Of a DNA stretch of 8,153 nt, positions 1-6,872 are shown one piece after another. Under the pieces are notes generated by a model, which saw only the letters and a program-made list of their open reading frames with translations, was not told where the DNA came from and did no database searches. This DNA comes from Deltaproteobacteria bacterium (GTDB lineage: Bacteria; Desulfobacterota; Desulfobacteria; C00003060). The first letter of the stretch is position 1, and each line of letters starts with the position of its first letter. The DNA is taken from the NCBI GenBank assembly GCA_030667105.1, contig DAOUWN010000074.1, positions 1-8,153 of the forward strand, in the 5' to 3' direction. Position numbers and translations under genes: made by a program.

Positions 1-123
1 CAAGACTCTGGCAAAGTCCTTCATAGGCGAACTGGAACGGATCCTTACAGCTTATTACGCCGGAAGCGTGGGAAGCTCATCTATCTTTGAATAGATCTTT
101 GCTCTAAGTTCATCCTTTTCCAT
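1..123 (-). pseudogene. 5' fragment of a probable HDOD-domain gene, interrupted by two stop codons; runs off the left edge
   Basis: An ATG at 123-121 lies 8 bases after the pyk stop and has a plausible ribosome-binding site (AGGGA, about 6 bases upstream), so it looks like the next gene of the operon. The 22 residues end in KIDELPTLPA, the typical opening of HDOD-domain signalling proteins (usually ELPTLP, then a hydrophobic helix). At 57-52 there are two consecutive TAA codons. Downstream, the same frame reads SSSPMKDFARVL to the window edge, which resembles the next HDOD segment (SSxxDLARVI), while the region between is about five codons shorter than usual. One inserted base near position 58 would instead give a frame starting VISCKDP that is also open to the edge. 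Decay or a sequencing/assembly indel would both explain this; a genuine 22-residue peptide is less likely. The HDOD assignment rests on a short stretch. Confidence 0.42.
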
Positions 124-131
124 ATTTTTCC

Positions 132-1574
132 CTACTCAATTACTATTACTTTAATGGAGTTCGAACTCCCCCGTGCGAAAAACTTCCCACTGCCTCTTGT
201 AATCACCATTTTGTCACCACGTTCCAATTCACAGGCATTCCTGACCTTGTCAATAACATAATTCTCAAGTTCACTGTCATCCTCATCATACTCATCTAAG
301 AAAAAAGGGCTAACGCCCCAGTAGAGACACATTTTCCGCACAACCGACAAAGAATTGGAAACTCCCAGAACTGACGTTTGTGGTCTGAACCGGGACATTT
401 TCAGACAAGAGTTCCCTGACTGAGTCACTGAGAGAATTCTTTTGGCTTGGATCTTTTCAGCTATTATTGATGCCCCGATCATTGTAGCATCATCCACATT
501 GGTCAGATCCATGGACTTTAAGGAAGGTCTTTCTTTTGGCGTTTTTTCTGCTTCTCTGATTATTTTTCCCATCATCTGAGCAGCCTCAAGGGGATACTTT
601 CCGCAGGCTGTTTCAGCGCTGAGCATTACGGCATCCGTCCCGTCCCAAATAGCATTCGCTACATCAGAGGCCTCAGCCCTGGTGGGAGTGGAATTTTCAA
701 CCATGGATTCCAACATTTGAGTGGCAGTGATGACCGGTATTCCACGATAGTTGCATGAAGAAATAATCCGCTTTTGGACAGCAGGAACAAGATGGTTACC
801 TATCTCAACCCCCATGTCACCTCGAGCGACCATGATCAAATCAGACACACCGAGAATTTCTTCTATATTATTAATGGCTTCTCGATTTTCAATCTTTGAA
901 ACAATGGGAATATTCTTATCCAGTCCATGAAGAAAATCCTTAAGTTTCACCACATCGCCTTTTTTCCGCACAAAAGACAAGGCAACATAATCAATGTCAT
1001 GCTCAATGCCAAACATGAGGCTTTCACGATCCTTCTCCGTAAAACTCGGTGCGGAAACTCTGGAATCAGGAAGATTTATTCCTTTATTAGACTTCAGGAT
1101 GCCACCCACTAGAACTTCGATTTTATATACGTCTCGATCCTTTTCAACGGCCTTTGCTACAATCAATCCATCATCAAAAAGTATACGCACACCATTTTCA
1201 CAGTCATCTACCAGGTGTTCATATGTGATCGGAATAAAACAATCCTTATACTCCGGATAGTCCTCTTGCACGCTTGTTGGTCCTATGACCCAAGTGTCAC
1301 CATTCTTCAGCTCAAGTCCATGCAGTACGTTATCTACGCGAATCTTTGGCCCTGGAAGGTCAAGAAGAACCGCGACTTCCAACCCCACCAAACTGGATGC
1401 CTTTCGCACATTGGCAATAAGCTCGGCATGTCCTTCGTAAGTCCCATGACTCATATTCAACCGGGCCACATTCATGCCTGCCAGAATCAGGTCAGAAATC
1501 ATATCAACAGTAGACGAAGCTGGCCCTAAGGTTGCCACAACTTTGGCGTGTCTATGCAATTTTGCTCTTCTCAC
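132..1574 (-). CDS. pyk: Pyruvate kinase
   Basis: Cytosolic enzyme converting phosphoenolpyruvate and ADP to pyruvate and ATP, the last step of glycolysis. The 480 residues match the usual bacterial length. Visible family motifs: KVVATLGPAS (11-20), NVARLNMSHG (35-44), LPGPKIR in the nucleotide/PEP region (73-79), SKIEN with the catalytic lysine K227, VARGDMGVE carrying the metal-binding acidic residues (249-257), ITATQMLESM (282-291), PTRAEASDVANA (297-308) and DGTDAVMLSAETACGKYP (311-328). The B domain lies between roughly 80 and 175, and the C-terminal regulatory domain ends in a normal GDKMVITRGS plus SIKV tail. The start is GTG at 1574, chosen because the AGGAGG site sits 7 bases upstream and homology begins at once. 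That site overlaps the stop codon of the enolase gene, with 11 bases between the genes, so the two are very probably co-transcribed and translationally coupled. Confidence 0.98.
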   Translation of the reverse strand: MRRAKLHRHAKVVATLGPASSTVDMISDLILAGMNVARLNMSHGTYEGHAELIANVRKASSLVGLEVAVLLDLPGPKIRVDNVLHGLELKNGDTWVIGPTSVQEDYPEYKDCFIPITYEHLVDDCENGVRILFDDGLIVAKAVEKDRDVYKIEVLVGGILKSNKGINLPDSRVSAPSFTEKDRESLMFGIEHDIDYVALSFVRKKGDVVKLKDFLHGLDKNIPIVSKIENREAINNIEEILGVSDLIMVARGDMGVEIGNHLVPAVQKRIISSCNYRGIPVITATQMLESMVENSTPTRAEASDVANAIWDGTDAVMLSAETACGKYPLEAAQMMGKIIREAEKTPKERPSLKSMDLTNVDDATMIGASIIAEKIQAKRILSVTQSGNSCLKMSRFRPQTSVLGVSNSLSVVRKMCLYWGVSPFFLDEYDEDDSELENYVIDKVRNACELERGDKMVITRGSGKFFARGSSNSIKVIVIE

Positions 1575-1581
1575 GAGAAAT

Positions 1582-1588
1582 CCTCCTA
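1582..1588 (-). promoter_or_regulatory. Shine-Dalgarno of pyk overlapping the enolase stop codon
   Basis: The minus strand reads TAGGAGG here: TAG (1588-1586) is the enolase stop and AGGAGG (1587-1582) is a perfect ribosome-binding site 7 bases before the GTG of pyk. A ribosome terminating on the enolase gene would stand on the pyk initiation region, which favours coupled translation and supports the unusual GTG start. Confidence 0.85.
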
Positions 1589-3103
1589 CCTCAGGCCGGC
1601 AATCTTCACCTCATCTGGCAATCCTTTGAATCCTGCCACAACGGTCCTGATTTTCCTCTCGCGCATCTCTTCTTCCGCCCTGATCAACGGATTGTAATTC
1701 TGGAGGTTGCGTTCCCCGTTCGGCGCACCAGCCTTAAACCAGAGATTGCGTGACACCGAACCGTATATGAGCGGCATATAAGGCAGGAATTCGGATGTGC
1801 CCTCTGTGGAGCGGTGGGAAAAAAATGCCGTAAATCCGCCCTTCTTGATGTTATTAATGGCCTCTTGCAGGCTGCCCACACCAAGTTCCTTGAGCTGCCG
1901 GAGCACACCTTCAAGATCTTTGCGTGCCTTCAGGAACTTCTCAACCCGGTCGACACGAGCAAGACCAAGAACGATCTCTGTTGCCAGACACGTTTCGGTA
2001 AATGTTCCGGCTTGATTCAGCTTTATGAGGACTGAGTTGCCACAACGATTCTTTCGCTCAGGAGCCGCAAGGAACGGGATGATAAAACGCATCTGGGTCA
2101 CGGCCGCGTCGTCGATAACTATCTGGACACGGTTGCCGTATTTCCCAGTCATCAGACGATGTGCTTCGGCGTCAGATTCACTTCCAGGATCTTCCATGGT
2201 AACGAAGTTCGGGGCGCTTTTTACGACTGACCAGTTGAACTTGATCAGCTCTTCGCGTGTCTTGATGCCCATTCCCGAAAAACGCATGTCGTATTTGCCT
2301 TCCTTGCGCAATTTTTCGGTTTTTTGCAATTCTGAAAAAGCGTTGTCTGTACCGATTGCCCAGTCTGTCTTCTTGAGCTTGAGCTGCCCGGCACACTCCT
2401 TGATGCGACTAAGACCTTCGAAGTTATCCTTTACGGGAAAAACAAAGCCCCGCTCTTTTGCAGTGCCGGTGGGCAGACCGTCACGAACGAGATTTTTTTC
2501 AAACTGCCTGAAAAACTTCGTTGCTGTTTCAAACACGCCCTTGATCGACTTTTCATTCATTGCAAAAAAGAACATTTCTTGAATGTCCTGCTTTGTGCCA
2601 GGGACATGTTCGCCTCCGCAAACCATGTTAAAACCGATGTTCGGCATGTAGAAGGTCTTAAGCCCGCCTTTTGGCCTGAGAAGCTCCCAGGCCTTGTATC
2701 CTGAAGCCTTCAGCAATGTTTGAAAGAAAACAGTTGACGCAGCAAGACAAGCATTACCACCCCACCGTTTCTTGTTGGGGCCGGCCCCTTCAACCAACTT
2801 GAGATCGAATGCTGCACAAGCGTCAAGAATATCCCAGGGTTTTCTGATCACGACTTTCTTTGGAAGGAGAGGAACAATATTTTTTTCAATAGACCGTATT
2901 GCCCTCTTATTGGGGATATAAATAGCTTCGGCTTCGCCGTCTGACGTTCCCTTGGCAATCCCGTTTCGTTCCGAAATTGTCCACGAGTCTTTGCCGCGCT
3001 GGACCCGGGCTGTCATAGCCCCTTCGAGGGTGAACGTTGCATACGAAGACAGAATCTCCCTTCCCCTAAGTGTAAATCCTGAAACAATAGTCTCATTTCT
3101 CAT
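1586..3103 (-). CDS. Divergent enolase (phosphopyruvate hydratase family) with an extra helical insert
   Basis: Probably converts 2-phosphoglycerate to phosphoenolpyruvate, supplying pyruvate kinase encoded just downstream. At 505 residues it is longer than ordinary enolases (about 410-440) and many signature blocks are altered: REILDSRGNPT becomes REILSSYATFT (15-25), and the mobile-loop SGASTGxxEA becomes KGTSDGEAEA (51-60, serine kept). PNKKRWGGNACLAAS (109-123) corresponds to the PNKSRLGANAILGVS block. Residues aligning with the active site are present: H166, E176 (DIQE), E217 (KERGF), D253 (TDNAFSE), E304 (MEDP), D331/D332, K361 (LIKLNQ), H430-R431-S432 (SHRS) and K457 (WFKAGAP). The family tail NYNPLIRAEEEM (469-480) is recognisable. 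About 37-40 extra residues, roughly 380-421, rich in K, E, R and L and probably helical, separate the LIKLNQ strand from SHRS. The start ATG has GGAAGGAG 6 bases upstream. It is clearly in the enolase superfamily; enolase activity is inferred, and I left out a symbol because a separate canonical eno may exist. Confidence 0.85.
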   Translation of the reverse strand: MRNETIVSGFTLRGREILSSYATFTLEGAMTARVQRGKDSWTISERNGIAKGTSDGEAEAIYIPNKRAIRSIEKNIVPLLPKKVVIRKPWDILDACAAFDLKLVEGAGPNKKRWGGNACLAASTVFFQTLLKASGYKAWELLRPKGGLKTFYMPNIGFNMVCGGEHVPGTKQDIQEMFFFAMNEKSIKGVFETATKFFRQFEKNLVRDGLPTGTAKERGFVFPVKDNFEGLSRIKECAGQLKLKKTDWAIGTDNAFSELQKTEKLRKEGKYDMRFSGMGIKTREELIKFNWSVVKSAPNFVTMEDPGSESDAEAHRLMTGKYGNRVQIVIDDAAVTQMRFIIPFLAAPERKNRCGNSVLIKLNQAGTFTETCLATEIVLGLARVDRVEKFLKARKDLEGVLRQLKELGVGSLQEAINNIKKGGFTAFFSHRSTEGTSEFLPYMPLIYGSVSRNLWFKAGAPNGERNLQNYNPLIRAEEEMRERKIRTVVAGFKGLPDEVKIAGLR

Positions 3104-3155
3104 GGTAATCTCCTTCCTATTTCTTTATTGGCGATAAGGGTCATAATACGCGGAT

Positions 3156-3171
3156 AGCACATTTTCTGCCA
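3156..3171 (-). promoter_or_regulatory. Possible sigma-54 (-24/-12) promoter of the enolase-pyk unit
   Basis: The minus strand reads TGGCAGAAAATGTGCT. It keeps the essential GG and GC doublets with the exact sigma-54 spacing, but differs from TGGCACGNNNNTTGCW at three positions. A start near 3145 would leave a 42-base leader. A TATTAT hexamer at 3148-3143 with a poor -35 could be a sigma-70 alternative. The match alone is weak; it gains weight from the better site before fba. Confidence 0.35.
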
Positions 3172-3297
3172 CATAACTTCTCAAAAAAGTCCGGACTGCG
3201 CGCGCGGTTGCCATGATCGCCGTGGGACGAAGGCTTTTTGTTCCAGGCGATATCAATCATCCTGGATTTCGCAAGGGCCCGGAGATGACCAGTATTT

Positions 3298-5415
3298 TTA
3301 CAACAACCCTTTGTCAGCCTGAGCTTGAATCGCTGTGATCGCGACCGTGTTAACGATGTCCGCAACCGTGCATCCACGACTGAGATCATTTACAGGCTTA
3401 TTGAGACCCTGAAGGACAGGACCAATCGCCACAGCATTGGCCGACCTTTGAACCGCCTTATAAGTGTTATTCCCAGTGTTCAAGTCAGGAAACACAAAAA
3501 CCGTGGCATTGCCTGCGACTTCGCTCTCAGGCATCTTGGTTCTTGCCACCTCCGGATCAACCGCGGCATCATACTGCATGGGTCCCTCCAGTTTCAAATC
3601 CGGATCAGATTCCTTGGACATCTCCTTGGCAATTCTCGTCGCTTCACGGACTTTCTCAACGTCCTCTCCCTTGCCTGATTCCCCGGTTGAATAAGACAAC
3701 ATGGCCACCCTGGGCTCAATACCAAAGATCCTGGCAGTCTGGGCGGAGCTGAGAGCAATTTCAGCAAGCCTTTCCGCATTCGGATCCGGATTCACCGCAC
3801 AGTCACCGTAAACGAGAACCCTGTCTTTTAGGCACATAAGAAACACGCTGGAAACAACGGAAAAACCGGGTTTGGTTTTTATGATTTCAAAGGCGGGACG
3901 GATAGTATCCTGGGTCGTATGAACTGCCCCTGAAACCATGCCGTCAGCATGGCCTTTATGAACCATCATGGCGCCGAAAAAGATCACGTCGCTTATATTA
4001 TCCCTGGCGATCTCCATTGTGATGCCCTTATGTTTTCGCAGATCATAATAGGTTTGGACATAATCATCAAAAGAGGAAAATCCATGCACTTCAACGATAT
4101 TGACCCCCTCCATCCGTAATCTGAGTTGGGCGATTTTGTTCCGGATCTGCTGTTCATTGCCAAGGAGGGTTATATCTACGACTTCGCGACGGAGTAATAT
4201 CTCGGCAGCCCGCAAGATCCTTTCTTCTTCGCCTTCAGGCAGGACAATGTGCTGCTTGTGTGCCCTGGCCTTTTGGATCAGTTCGTATTCAAACATCTTC
4301 GGCGTGACAATAGAGACCTGAGTTTCAAGGATCTTTCCCCCCAGTACCTCTACATCGATATTTCTCTCAAAGATCTCCAGAGCCCGGGTGATTTTCCGCT
4401 GGTTCTCCGGCGAGATCACAGCGTGAACATTGTCAACCGATATAGCCGACGGGAACGTATCCCCTTTCACGCTGATGATCGGCACCATATTGGAAAACCC
4501 CCCGATCAATTTGCAGACCGGTTCTTCTGGTTTCAAGCCGCCCGTTAACATGATCCCCGCAATGTTCGGCATGGACGTTGACGACACAGCGGAAAGGCAG
4601 GCGACAATAACGTCCGCCCTGTCTCCGGGAGTAATAATCAGGGTCCCATCCTTGATTCTTCCAAGGAAGTTCCGCAATTGCATTGCCGCTACGGTAAAGC
4701 TGTAAACGTGCCGGTTCAACTGTTCTTCACCATAAAGTACTTCTGCATTCATGAGCTTGGCAATTTCTCTCACGGTCGGACTTCCGAGGAACCTCTCGTC
4801 CGGTATGGTGTAAACCAGTTGTTCGGGATTCAAGACATTTGTTTTCAATCGTTTGGTGATTTCTTCATCGTTTTGCGAGTCTGTTCGATTTACGACCGTG
4901 GCAATGACATTGCATCCTTTGTCGAATAAGGACCCAACGGACATCTCAATCGATCGGAGGACTTCATCCACGGTTTTCTGGTAGGCATTTGCGACTAACA
5001 GAACAGGACATCCCAAGTTGTTGCTGATCTCGGCATTGATATCGAATTCAAATGCAGACGTCGCACCCACAAAGTCGGTGCCTTCACACAACACAAAATC
5101 GTGACTCTTTTCTATCTCCTTGTATTTGTCGACAATTCCTTCAAGCAACTCCTCGTATTTGCCTTGAGTCATCAGGTTGTTGGCTTCGGCGGTGGTATAG
5201 GCGTACATTTCGCCGTACGGAATCCCCAGCTTATAGTGAGAAGAAATCAGATTTATGTCATTATCTTTCTTCTCGGTGGCCGGATCGCTATTGATCAAAG
5301 GGCGAAAAAAGGCGACTCTCTCCGCATTTCTCACTAGCAATTCCATGACTCCCAGAGAAATGGCTGATTTTCCGCTTCTCGGTTCCGTGGCGGTGACAAA
5401 CAAATTCCTTGACAT
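3298..5415 (-). CDS. pta: Phosphate acetyltransferase, long form with N-terminal BioD-like and DRTGG domains
   Basis: Transfers an acetyl group between CoA and phosphate (acetyl-CoA + Pi to acetyl phosphate + CoA), linking carbon metabolism to acetate and ATP formation with acetate kinase, which is not encoded here. With 705 residues it matches the three-domain form such as that of E. coli (about 714). Domain 1 (about 1-230) is a BioD/P-loop-like module with VTATEPRSGKSAISLG (7-22) and VLCEGTDF (108-115). Domain 2 (about 240-355) is a DRTGG domain with ITPGDRADVI (261-270) and GIMLTGGL (287-294). Domain 3 (about 374-705) is the catalytic PTA domain with VLPEGEEERILRAAE (391-405), DGMVSGAVHTT (491-501), AMLSYSTGESGKG (571-583, with the active-site serine region) and FPDLNTGNNTYKAVQR (642-657). 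I chose the ATG at 5415 because GGGAG lies 8 bases upstream; an in-frame ATG at 5454 has no ribosome-binding site and falls inside a palindrome. Confidence 0.95.
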   Translation of the reverse strand: MSRNLFVTATEPRSGKSAISLGVMELLVRNAERVAFFRPLINSDPATEKKDNDINLISSHYKLGIPYGEMYAYTTAEANNLMTQGKYEELLEGIVDKYKEIEKSHDFVLCEGTDFVGATSAFEFDINAEISNNLGCPVLLVANAYQKTVDEVLRSIEMSVGSLFDKGCNVIATVVNRTDSQNDEEITKRLKTNVLNPEQLVYTIPDERFLGSPTVREIAKLMNAEVLYGEEQLNRHVYSFTVAAMQLRNFLGRIKDGTLIITPGDRADVIVACLSAVSSTSMPNIAGIMLTGGLKPEEPVCKLIGGFSNMVPIISVKGDTFPSAISVDNVHAVISPENQRKITRALEIFERNIDVEVLGGKILETQVSIVTPKMFEYELIQKARAHKQHIVLPEGEEERILRAAEILLRREVVDITLLGNEQQIRNKIAQLRLRMEGVNIVEVHGFSSFDDYVQTYYDLRKHKGITMEIARDNISDVIFFGAMMVHKGHADGMVSGAVHTTQDTIRPAFEIIKTKPGFSVVSSVFLMCLKDRVLVYGDCAVNPDPNAERLAEIALSSAQTARIFGIEPRVAMLSYSTGESGKGEDVEKVREATRIAKEMSKESDPDLKLEGPMQYDAAVDPEVARTKMPESEVAGNATVFVFPDLNTGNNTYKAVQRSANAVAIGPVLQGLNKPVNDLSRGCTVADIVNTVAITAIQAQADKGLL

Positions 5416-5443
5416 GATGTTGTCTCCCGTTCTTGCCTGTAAT

Positions 5444-5582
5444 TGTCCATCCATAAATGGTCTTTTTGCCCAATCTCGGCGTTATGCTCAAAAAATAATC
5501 CTCGGAATATCACACATATGCCTGCGGTTATTTTTTTCGCATGCCTTGATCTTGAACAAAAATCCTCATTTCTGGATGGACA
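5444..5582. repeat. 139-base imperfect palindrome between fba and pta
   Basis: The two ends are inverted copies: TGTCCATCCATAAATG (5444-5459) and the reverse complement of 5567-5582, matching at 15 of 16 bases. Further inward pairs share the same centre at 5513 with no net offset: ATGC (5484-5487) with GCAT (5539-5542), AAAAAATAA (5490-5498) with TTATTTTTT (5528-5536), and ATAT (5507-5510) with ATAT (5516-5519) around a CACAC loop. Intervening stretches pair only partly. It could be a decayed miniature inverted-repeat element, or an RNA structure in the pta leader. I see no clear flanking target duplication, and no U-run follows it, so it is not a standard terminator. Confidence 0.7.
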
Positions 5583-5615
5583 CTAACTAATGATCGATGT
5601 TGCCGACACATACCA

Positions 5616-6608
5616 TCAATACTGATCCGCGCTACCGAGCACATTCCTGTTCTTCTCAATGATCATGTTCATAAGCTCGTCGCGTGCAGGACCGAGGTAC
5701 TTGCGCGGATCAAACTCAGCAGGCTTTTCGTTGAATACCTTCCGGATAATGGCCGTAACGACGAGCCGTCCATCGGAGTCAATGTTTATTTTGCACACAG
5801 CGGATTTTGCTGCCTTTCTCAGTTGATCTTCGGGAATACCAACAGCGGCTTCCAGTGCCCCGCCGTTGTTGTTGATGAGATCAACGTATTTTGGAAGAAC
5901 AGAGCTGGATCCGTGCAACACGATGGGAAAACCAGGGATTCGCTTTTGGATTTCCTCAAGGATATCGAAGCGCAGCGGTGGCGGGACCAAGACCCCCTCT
6001 CGGTTGCGTGTGCACTGCTCCGGTTTGAACTTGTAGGCGCCGTGAGACGTGCCTATTGAAATCGCAAGGGAGTCAACGCCTGTCTTCTTCACGAAGTCTT
6101 CGACCTCTTCGGGCTGGGTGTAAACCGATTTGGCCGCAACAACGTCGTCTTCAATACCTGCCAATACGCCAAGCTCACCTTCAACGCTGACATCGTATTT
6201 GTGGGCATAATCCACGACCTTTTTGGTCAACTCAACGTTTTTCTCATAGGGATGGTGCGAGCCATCTATCATCACGGACGAAAACCCACTGTCTATGCAG
6301 GAAACACACAGTTCATAGGTGCCGCCGTGGTCCAGGTGAAGAGCGACGGGGATATCGTAGCCTTGCTCCCTTGCCATCTCGACAGCTCCTTTTCCCATAT
6401 TGCGCAGGAGAGTGGCGTTGGCGTAATCGCGGGCGCCCTTGGAGACCTGAAGGATTACCGGGGATCTGGATCGGCCACAGCCGTTAATAATCGCCTGAAG
6501 CTGCTCAAGGTTGTTGAAGTTGTAGGCCGGCACGGCATATCCGCCCTCCATGGCCTTCTTGAACATTTCACGGGTGTTGACAAAGCCAAGTTCTTTGTAT
6601 CTAACCAT
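5616..6608 (-). CDS. fba: Class II (metal-dependent) fructose-bisphosphate aldolase
   Basis: Cytosolic enzyme interconverting fructose 1,6-bisphosphate with dihydroxyacetone phosphate and glyceraldehyde 3-phosphate, used in glycolysis and gluconeogenesis. The 330 residues form the usual TIM-barrel length. Class II motifs: YAVPAYNFNN (24-33), LHLDHG (90-95, catalytic D93 and zinc-binding H94), VMIDGSHHPYEKN (112-124), VEGELG (142-147), IGTSHGAYKF (185-194, zinc ligand H189), VLHGSS (230-235, zinc ligand H232) and KINIDSD (273-279, substrate phosphate/DHAP binding). The absence of a Schiff-base class I signature fits. The ATG at 6608 has an excellent AAAGGAGGA site 6 bases upstream. A near-consensus sigma-54 promoter lies about 60 bases upstream, so this gene probably begins its own transcription unit, possibly reading on into pta across the 200-base gap. 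Confidence 0.97.
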   Translation of the reverse strand: MVRYKELGFVNTREMFKKAMEGGYAVPAYNFNNLEQLQAIINGCGRSRSPVILQVSKGARDYANATLLRNMGKGAVEMAREQGYDIPVALHLDHGGTYELCVSCIDSGFSSVMIDGSHHPYEKNVELTKKVVDYAHKYDVSVEGELGVLAGIEDDVVAAKSVYTQPEEVEDFVKKTGVDSLAISIGTSHGAYKFKPEQCTRNREGVLVPPPLRFDILEEIQKRIPGFPIVLHGSSSVLPKYVDLINNNGGALEAAVGIPEDQLRKAAKSAVCKINIDSDGRLVVTAIIRKVFNEKPAEFDPRKYLGPARDELMNMIIEKNRNVLGSADQY

Positions 6609-6631
6609 GACACTCCTCCTTTGAGTTTCCT

Positions 6632-6659
6632 AACTGTGAATAGAAAAAATGTAACAGTT
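6632..6659. promoter_or_regulatory. Short inverted repeat at the presumed fba transcription start
   Basis: AACTGT (6632-6637) and ACAGTT (6654-6659) form a perfect 6-base dyad with a 16-base spacer. It lies at about +1 to +27 relative to the start predicted from the sigma-54 site. It could be a protein-binding site or a 5' hairpin, but six-base dyads arise by chance. Confidence 0.2.
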
Positions 6660-6668
6660 CCCTCAGAA

Positions 6669-6684
6669 AGCAGGAATCGTGCCA
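6669..6684 (-). promoter_or_regulatory. Sigma-54 (-24/-12) promoter upstream of fba
   Basis: The minus strand reads TGGCACGATTCCTGCT. It agrees with the sigma-54 consensus TGGCACGNNNNTTGCW at every fixed position but one (C for T in the -12 box) and has the exact GG-to-GC spacing. The predicted start is near 6658, giving a 50-base leader with a strong ribosome-binding site. Sigma-54 promoters need an enhancer-binding activator, so fba would be conditionally switched rather than constitutive. Confidence 0.68.
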
Positions 6685-6711
6685 CAACGCCGCATGCAGA
6701 TAATTTCGTAT

Positions 6712-6722
6712 CATTGCCAATG
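6712..6722. promoter_or_regulatory. Small palindrome upstream of the fba sigma-54 site
   Basis: CATTG-C-CAATG is a perfect 5+5 palindrome about 55-65 bases upstream of the predicted start. Position suits a regulator-binding site, but it is short and single. Confidence 0.15.
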
Positions 6723-6872
6723 GTTACACCGTATTTCTTCAGATGCCTTGGGATATAACCGAAAATGAGTTTGATTCGGGCTCTACGCGGATGTCAAATC
6801 CTTGACTGTGGGCAAGACCCTCCCTTAGGATGCGGTGAACTCGTTGTATGATATTGTGGGAAAAAGAACTAT

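Noticed and set aside
2025..2582. 185-codon plus-strand frame opposite the enolase gene (and a similar one at 6201-6758 opposite fba)
   Set aside because: Both mirror strongly supported minus-strand genes and show no motif of their own.
3182..3206. Palindrome AGTCCGGACT followed by six T on the minus strand, as a terminator after pta
   Set aside because: The palindrome has no loop, so only about three base pairs could form in RNA; the preceding GC repeat does not extend the stem. Not a credible intrinsic terminator.
3141..3389. 82-codon minus frame, with an inner 39-codon version starting at ATG 3260, in the pta-enolase gap
   Set aside because: The long form overlaps the pta end in another frame; the inner ATG has no properly spaced ribosome-binding site, and the frame runs through the putative promoter. 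It looks like chance, although SPDFFEKLCGRKC is protein-like enough to deserve a homology search.
5416..5454. In-frame upstream ATG at 5454 extending pta by 13 residues
   Set aside because: No ribosome-binding site precedes it, it lies in the palindrome arm, and the extension does not resemble the start of Pta proteins.
6455..6685. 76-codon minus frame overlapping the fba start and its promoter
   Set aside because: It needs a GTG start without a ribosome-binding site, and it overlaps fba, whose motifs are unmistakable.
6792..6797. TTGACA on the minus strand as a sigma-70 -35 box for fba
   Set aside because: At 17 bases spacing the -10 position reads TCAAAC, only three of six matches; the sigma-54 site nearer to fba is much better.
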